A stretch of 64,000 nucleotides of DNA, from contig VCAZ01000049.1 in the NCBI GenBank assembly GCA_005784505.1, positions 1,045,001-1,109,000 on the forward strand. The letters run 5' to 3'. Positions 24,701-33,700 of this stretch are shown here, piece by piece. The translations under genes were made by a program, and so were the position numbers. The stretch's first letter is position 1. The number at the start of each line of letters is the position of its first letter. This DNA is from Bagarius yarrelli (Eukaryota; Chordata; Actinopteri; Siluriformes; Sisoridae). The notes beneath the pieces were generated by a model. It did not search any database and was not told where the DNA came from. It saw only the letters and a program-made list of their open reading frames with translations.

Positions 24701-27700
24701 AATTAGTGGGTGTGAGTGAAGAGGATGCAGAGGATAGGATTAGGTGGAGGCAGGTGATTTGCATAAAAGGAGAAATGGAAGATGACCTAATTTTTATAAC
24801 TGGTTTGTGTTATCACTTGCAGATCTGTGTTGTAAACAAGAATGTATTGACAAGAAAAATCTACTGTAAAAAAAAAAATCCTTGTAATTTCCGTTAATAA
24901 TCCATTACATCAAATTTAAAAAGTGGATTAACAGACTATACAGAAAAAATAATAAGAGCAGACAAACCTTCCCACTCAGATTTGATGTGGTTTTGCACAT
25001 TGAGGTTCAGTGTGACGTCAGCACGGACTCGAGCAGGCCAGTTCTCGCCGATGTTAGGCTTTGCCACTTCAACGATGGAGAAGGACATGATAGTCTGTGC
25101 CATTCTGGCCCATCCACCGAACACCACTCCCCCGTATTCTGACTGCCTATAGCAAATTAAAAACAGTCTTCAGTTTTCTAAAAACATCCCATGTAGGACT
25201 ATGTAACTGACTTTAAAATGCTGTTGATTAATTACCATGGCTTCATTCGCAATACAATGTCTTCTATGTCCTGTCTGATCTCATAGGTAGACTCCAGGCG
25301 AAAGAGGTTAAAGTTTCTTAACAGGTAATCATGAAGAGTCAGGAACTGTAGATTGAGCTTTGGCAGAGCCAAACAACCTGTACAACAATTACAGGAAATA
25401 AGGACTGTTTTTGCTTCATGTTTCATTGTTTTAATGTTCCACAATGAAGAAAAATGCAAACCTTCGCCAGAATAGTACTCCGTGGGGACGATGTTCTCAT
25501 CCCAGATAATCTTCTCGGTTGGATAAAGAGGCATCTGGTTAAGTTGCTCAATCTGTGAGATTCGTCGCTCATGACGTGACACCTGTACATGCAAAAGACA
25601 GAGAGACAGAGAGAAAGAAATTGGGTTAACTAAAGACCTGATTTAGGATGGAGCAGTGTGTTGATCCTCTTTACATACAGACAAATGAAAAAGAGTGGAA
25701 AATCAGGTCAAAGCACAAAATTTTAAGACTACGTCTTTTATTAATGCAACGATGACGCTGACACAGAACAATACATCCCATAATATCAAAAACTGTTTAG
25801 ACCCGTTTAAGACTTTAAAATTAAAATCATTTAAAGGTAAAATTGAATTAAAGGAGAACAGCAATGACGCCTGGCTTTTTTATCCAAACCTGATCCTCCG
25901 ATTAACAACCCAAATCCTTAACCAGTTAAGCTACTATTGCCCATATAGATCATGTAAGCTTTTTGTACACATCTGTGTGGATAGACAGCTCATGTTTGTG
26001 GCAAAAATGTTTTAACAATTGTAAACGTGCCAAAAGTGCCAGTGAATAGATTACGATGCCTTTCACACGTAGATTGAAGGTCACTTACTTATGATCATAC
26101 CTTCAGACATTAAATCGCTTGACCTACAACTTAAACCTTTACCTAGGTGACACTAATTTTAAGGGGAATTCAGGGATATGTTCTGTCCCAGACAGGAAGA
26201 ATGTATGTTTCTTCTTCACTCAGCCTGGAAAATGCAAGTGTGAATATAAGTGAGAAACATGAAAGTGTGAAGCTGTCTGCTAAGTGTCATCTCAGACTTC
26301 ATCAGATCTTCACATTCTTCTATGCACAATTTGCTAAAAACCGAAAACAGCAGCAGCAAGTGTAAGGTTTCTCTACAGAACAATCACACAATAAAACAAC
26401 ACTGATCGGCACATACAGACAAAAAAAAATAATCCAGAACCAAAACTGTAACTATATTTGCTAAGTATGTGTAAAAAGATCCTTGTGAGGATTAATAAGG
26501 TACTTCTGTAAGATTTGTGTTGCCATGGGTAACCATCAGCTCTAAACACAGGGTTAACTATGGGAAAGCGTCTCCTGGACAACTGGAGGACAGCTAGAGA
26601 GTGTAATTAAGGGCGAAGCAGGACGAAGGTGCTGTGCTGATGAGGGCAGTGAAAACAGCTTTATAGGCGAGTGTGTGAAGAGCTGAAGATGAAGTTTAGA
26701 GGCAATCAGAAAAGACCCGAGAGAAATGTCTTTCTAGCCGCTCTCCACGCAGAGCACTTAGAAGCCAATTTATCCAGAAACATCAACTGCTAATTAGATT
26801 TCAAAAGATGAAGAGCCAAAAAAAAAAAAAACAGAGCTGAATCTGCATTACAAGGTCATCTAGTAATTTCAGTAGGCACAAACACAAAAATTATCACGGT
26901 ATTATTCTGACTTTGTGAAATTTATGATACAAATTCATCATTATTTAAAAACGTAAAGTATATAGTGATCTTCAGTTAGTTAAAACTACATAAAATAAAT
27001 TCAAACTTACCAGCAGCTCTAAAAGAATCTCTTTGTCATAGGTTGTGTCTTTTCCTTCTGGAAGTTCAGGCAAAAGGCACAAATATGATGCCACCTGGTG
27101 AAGGGTATTGGGACTGCAGGAAAGCAAAGTAAAACAATTGCTTGTTAATTTTGATTGTCTAATGTACAAGCTTAAAAGAGCAACTCCAAATGTGCTTTAG
27201 AGTAACCTGGCACACAGTTACAACATTTGCACTGGGAATAGCTAAATAGTGACTTTTTCGGGCATTACATAATCAATAAAAAAATATAAATAGGTCTCGA
27301 AATAATGGGAGAAAACAGTATAGACAGTGCTGTGCTTTAAGCTTATCTGGGTCTGTTATATTCAAAGAAATGGAAAAGAATAAGAACCTAAACACTGATT
27401 CCCCCCACTCCCCACCCCCCTGCACCTACATGCACACACTGTTGACAGACAGCGAGCTTTACAGTGTGGCAGTGTTGTTATGGTCTCACAAAGGCAGCTG
27501 TTTAAAGACTTTATTGTCAGGCGCTCACAAATCCATTAAATTAATGAGGCACAGCCTCCCATCTAGTTGCAGTGAGCCTGTGCTCAATGACCCGAGTCCT
27601 GTCACTTAGCAAGTCAGTAAGGGCTTGTAATTCTCAACACTGTTTAACTCACTGATCAAATACAATACAGGAACAGGAGCAAGACTGCATATACTTTCAC

Positions 27701-30700
27701 AGATATCAGTCTTTAGGTTAGGCTGTTAAAAATGATTAGACATAACAGCTGCCTATAAATGCTTATAGTGCCTATAAATGATAAATTACAAGTTGGTTTT
27801 TGAAACTTAAAAAAAAAAAAAAATGGACATCTTTATATGAATCCCAAGGGGGCTTGCGTACTTCCTGCACAAGGCAGTGTGCCTAAAAACCTTCTGTTCC
27901 AACTGAGCTTCTTGAAAGCCATTTAGCAACCAGACGAATACCCTTCATTATGAACGGCATGCAGGAGCTCAGTACTGGAGTAAAAGAAAGGATACTTCTA
28001 CGCAGTGTGTTTGCCAAATAAGAAGTTTGCTGCAATCTGCATATGTATTTTTAGATGCATGTCTAGAGCAAGTATATCCTGAAGCGGCTCTATGCCCCCC
28101 CCCCCCCTGACAAAGAAAAAGACAGTGAAGGAAGCAGTGACTCTCACTGAAATCTGCAGTTATATCCCCTCTTAAAAGAAATGATTTTCCTCATCCTGAC
28201 TAAAGGAAACAGTATTCCCAAAAACATTGATAGAGTGATGGTGATTTGCACTTTGTTGATCTCGCCACCTGCACCAACTAAGGATATTCGCATGCTAAAT
28301 GTTTTTGCCCAGCTTCGGTTTCATGTTGAGTGAATATGTAAAAAATGTTTTTTCGATGGTGAAAGAACGCTTAAGGGTTCACATACATGACTTGAGCCAT
28401 TAGATAATCTGTTAACAAAGAAACTGTCTGGATAGCCAGTAATTCCCAAACTTTTTCTGCCTGTTCCAGTTTGCAAATTTTTTGGGGGCCAAAACTGAAA
28501 ATCCCTTGCAATAGTCATTTATTATTTTATAAAACAGTTTTTGTAATTTTGTAAGACTTGTGGGTGATTTTATATTTTAAGGCAACCCTACCAATTGCTG
28601 CTTTATATTAAGAAAAAAAATCCTCTCTTACCTGAGATGACCGAAATGTTTAGTGAGCGACTCCCGGGTGTCCACAGCTGCTACATTAGAGAGAGCGAAA
28701 TCCTGAAGCTCCGGAAAGTGTGCAAAAGCAGCTCTCTGTAACAGAAACATACAGCTTGATGATATAACATTTATAATATTCACTTTACACAGAAGTTTAC
28801 TCCTGCATATGAGAGCAAAACACTGTGATGTTCGGTACAGTGAGAAGTATCTATCAAAGCTCAGGTTATGCAAACCGCCTGTTTAATATTATAAAACACA
28901 AAATACGCTTTTTAAGGAATTTCAGGCTAAGATTAAAAAAATGTTCCTCTCAGTATGTGTTAGGAAACTTTCAGAAAGACGTAAAATAGCATAATGTTAA
29001 ATAGCTGATTAAACACGACTCAATCTCTTTTTTAAATGAAGCAGGCAGGTCTGTCTGGCAGAGTTTGGGTGAAAATAAGTGCATTATTTACCTGCAGGGA
29101 TGTTATCCGGTCATAGTGAAGAGTGGTCATCTCTTTCTCGGTGAGAGCGTTGCCAGTTTGGTCATTGATCTCAAAGCCTGTGTAGAACTTCAGCATGTCC
29201 AGCAGCTACGGGAAAGCAAACACCATTACAGCACTAGTGACCAGTTCTAAAGTTACAGCATGACCTCTGAACAACTGAGCCATTAAAAATTCAGAACTTA
29301 ATGACAGAAAGGATTTAAAATAAGTGCACAGCACTGTAAGTATACACAAATTCGACTTCGACAGTAAGTTTCCACCTGGCAGAAAAGGTGACCTTCTTTC
29401 TCTTGCTGTGTCAGACCAGACAGGTGGCAGCTGACCACCAGGTGAGAGTCGTCCAGCACAGTGTTGAACCACCGGCGTGTTGGGAGAAGAGCCTGCCAAA
29501 AACAAAGAGATTTAGATTTCCTCAACTAAAAGCTTTACCAGCTGTAGTGAAGCTGAACATATACACACAGATTATAACATTAATAACGTTAAATATTTAT
29601 TTATTACTTGTGGTTCATCATATTTTAATTTAATTTAGTTCACATCTATCACAGTTGAGCAGGGTCCATTACTCTTCAACAGACTTCTTAAACTAAAAAG
29701 CTGAAACAATACACACTTCAGCTACTTGTCATCGGCTGTCACCTTGACTTAGATGTGCTGTGGCACGATGTGCAGCGCTTTAATCCCATAGGATCTAAGT
29801 TTAAGAGCTTTGCTTTTAGACTAAGGTTGAAATAAAGCAAAGTGAAGGCTGAGCAAACAGTGAACAACGCAAAATTGACAATTTTGTCCAAACAAAACAA
29901 CAACAACTGTTCTAATGTAAATGTTCCACATTTTCAAATCCTCAACAATGCAGTAGGACAAAGGAGTCAAAAAAAACAAACAAACATAAATTTAAGAAAA
30001 AACAAAGACATCGCATGATTCTAGCAGTGAAAGAGTGATATCGCATGATTCTAGCAGTGAAAGAGTGATATCGCATGATTCTAGCAGTGAAAGAGTGTGT
30101 GATTGAACAGTGACCTAGCACTTGAAACAGTGATATCACATGATCTAGCAGTGAACGCTACAGTGAAACAGTGTGATATCGCATGATTCTAGCAGTGAAA
30201 GAGTGATATCGCATGATTCTAGCAGTGAAAGAGTGATATCGCATGATTCTAGCAGTGAAACAGTGATATCGCATGATTCTAGCAGTGAAACAGTGATATC
30301 GCATGATTCTAGCAGTGAAACAGTGATATCGCATGATTCTAGCAGAAACTAAAATGAAAGCTACCCACAAATATCAAAACGTTGCAAGACACACCAACAG
30401 ATAGCAGCACAAGGCTGAATGTATAGAAACCCCCTTCGTTATTGTTCAGCATGAATTAGCTCTCTAACCTGCTTCACACACATTTTCCTAAAGCATATTA
30501 GCACTTGCATTGTATTTTGCATACAGTTTTAATACTTTCCCCTTTTTTATAGCAAATAAGACGCTCAGTCATAGGAATCTAGTTTAGTTGGTGAGTTCAA
30601 CAATTCTTATCACGTCTTGTATTTCAAAAAGTTCAACTCTTGACCCCGATTATTTGACTTGATACGAAATTGATTCATTAGGCATGTGATCTCATACTGA

Positions 30701-33700
30701 TTTGCTGGAGCAACAGCAATAGCATCAATAAAGCTTCTCCAGCACCAGCAGTCTGTTTCCATAACAACCATCATACCTCTAAGTCAATCATGAGCTCGAT
30801 GAATCTCTCGCAGTAGTGCACCTTCTCCATGGCGATGGAGCCTATTAAACGAAATGAAAAAAAAAATGATTCATGAAGTACAAACATCATAATATGGATT
30901 ATAGGAGAGGCGTGGCGCCACTGACGAGTGTGTACACCACCCCGCCGGCATCTCCATACACAGCAGACAGACAGCAACTGACAGGATGGAATAAGAGTGT
31001 GTATGAATGCACTGAGCAGAACAGGGTGTCTCCATCTTGCTACCGCACTGAAAAAAAGACAGTGTGGACAGGGAAACTCAGCTGCACCACCTGCATCACC
31101 AAATAGCCAGAAGCTTTTAACGGTGTGAAAAGCAGCTCTTCACTAAAGCAAGGAGGAAACTCGAGTAGCAACAATAAGAGATGTATGATTAAACTTCATT
31201 TAAATATATATCCAGTGTCATCTCGGGGAATTGAAAATGGTATTTTACTAAATTTTTTTCCAACACAAAGCTAAAATCTTTATATACTCTTAATGCCATT
31301 TAGTTAGTTATTGCACTTGCCTTACTATAATAACTTCAACTTTTTAAGTCTGGACAATTAAGCTTTAGGGAAATCTGATCTAGAAACTGGGATGCAAGTC
31401 CAATGGGCGAACTAACGTAGAAATATTTTGTTTGCTCCTGACTCCTGTTTGCTGTGGAAATGCCGGCAGCGTTTGACTCGGAACACCCACCTGATAATGG
31501 GATGGACTTCAACACAGACAGAAACTTCTTTATAAGTGCAGACAGGAAGGTCCGTTCTTTTTTGGCTCTGCCAAGTAAAGTAAATGGTGTGATGAGCACT
31601 GCTTTTTACCAAAACTACACGTTTTTGTTAGATGAGGACAAAATGATAAAGAAAATATTCATACTGTTCAGCTTCTTTTGGCTCCATTTTATCGAAGTTC
31701 TTCTTTATTAGATTCCAGAACTTTGTGAGCTTAGGGACTTTTTTCATTTCATGTTGGAGTCGTGACTGTAAAAATATTTATTTTAAAGAAAAAAAAAAAC
31801 ATTAGGAAAAAAACAATTGCATTACAAAAGATTTTAACCACCAGAATGCAGAACAGATTTTTATGCAAATAATATCTGAAAAAACACTTGGTTCTGTCAG
31901 AATCGTGAGTGTGCTGCTGCAGTGCTCACCGGCAAAAGGCACATCCACATAGGCAGAGAAATGAGCTGCTGCACTTGTTCTCGGATAATATCTACCTCCT
32001 AAAACAAGAAATACACCCATTGAGATTAAATAACCCCACACCCCCTCCCCAAATAAAATATATGTTAAAAGCTCATAGCATCATGACAGCTCTCACATGT
32101 TTCATTACATACTACATGGGCATGATGGAATTAAATTGTTATAGCACAACTCTGCCATCTAGTGGACATCTAAAAATAAGCCACCAAACAATGTGGATGC
32201 TTTTAGGAAATTTCAAAAAGATGCTAATACACACCAGGCTATTGAAGCAGTGATCAAGAAAGACCAGCAGAACTGTTTGTTCCCGGAGCAACAAGCCAAG
32301 CTCCTCTCCACTTAGACAGGCTTCCATGACACACTTAAAAAAGTAGGGGAAGTGAGTGGGCTTCTTTTTAAATACCTGACAAAAGAGAAAAGGGGGAAGA
32401 AGGTGAAAAATCGCCAGCTCAAATTGCTTAAAAGTAAATTTACCATCGCTTTTCTTTACAGACAAGTAACAAAACTCTTAAACCAAGTGTATGAAGACCT
32501 GAACTTGACCAAGCAGCTATAATTTCATCATAGATTTACTATATTCATTCTATACTTTATCAATCAATACAGGAAAGCATCAATAATCTACGTGTACAAT
32601 AATGTCAGTTTTATGGTGTTGCTGGATGCATTTTAACGATCTCTGATTAGAGTATCTATATATTACCAACGTCATGGTTTATACCATATATAAAGTTATA
32701 ATCTGTCTTATGTATTACAGGCTGTTCATTATAATACTTTTGATCAAAAATTATTATAATAATGATACTTATTAAAAAGAGACAAAAAAGCTATTTTTGA
32801 ACACGCTGCTTTTCCAATCTGTGCTATATGTAGAATTAAAATTAAAGCAGTTTAAGCCGTTCTACTGCACTGCACTGCACTGCACTGCACCACACAGCTA
32901 ATCTGTAATGATTTTCTTCTTTTCATTCCTAAACAAACACAAAGTGTGTAAGAGAACAAGAGAGGGAGATACTAATAAAATGGTATTGCACATAGTAACA
33001 TGTTTCCATGGTACCAGCAGCCGCCTCACTGATTGGGCTGTTTTGACATTATGAATTGTGGGTACTGTAGTACCTTACTGCCACTTTATCACTTAAATAC
33101 TCATTAAAATAATATAAAAGCCTGATTTTAGTAGCACCTTTTACAGAAATGTTACCATTATATATTTGATGTTAATAGTGTTTGGCACTCACCTCCCAAG
33201 CGGGAACATTTTCTCTGAACTTCTCATTAATCATACAGCAAATGGACATCAGGTAACTATTACTAGACACCTCCGGGCTGTAGTTCACCCACAAGTAATT
33301 CTCCAGGTACTGGCTGAAAGACAAACATGTAATAAAAGATATGAATAAAAGTCAGGTATGAAGATAGAATTAACATAGAAAAAGTGAATCTTTGGCCCAC
33401 CTGAATTCCAGCAACATGATTTTCCTAATTGCAAATCTAAAAGAAAAAAACAAAACAAAAAAACGAGCGATGGGTTTTTAAAAAAAAAAAAAAGAAGAAG
33501 AAGAAGAATGGAAATAAAAAGCACTAAGAACTGACTCACTTGGATTTGAGAATTTCATTCTGGTAGACGTCTTCCACGACCTAAAGTTAGAACAGGTAAC
33601 ATTAAAAGGTGATTATTTCAGTTTGTATTAATGATTACTGTAGAATGTACATACAAAGACAGCAGGTAATCGTAAAACATGCTAAATATCTCTGTCAAAT

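Noticed and set aside
30010..30345. CRISPR-like array from regularly spaced repeats
   Set aside because: Units are directly abutting with no unique spacers, and the genome is vertebrate.
30158..30370. Repeat protein encoded by the minisatellite
   Set aside because: Open only because the unit is 30 bp; no start context, splice sites or flanking coding sequence, and it lies inside an AQR intron.
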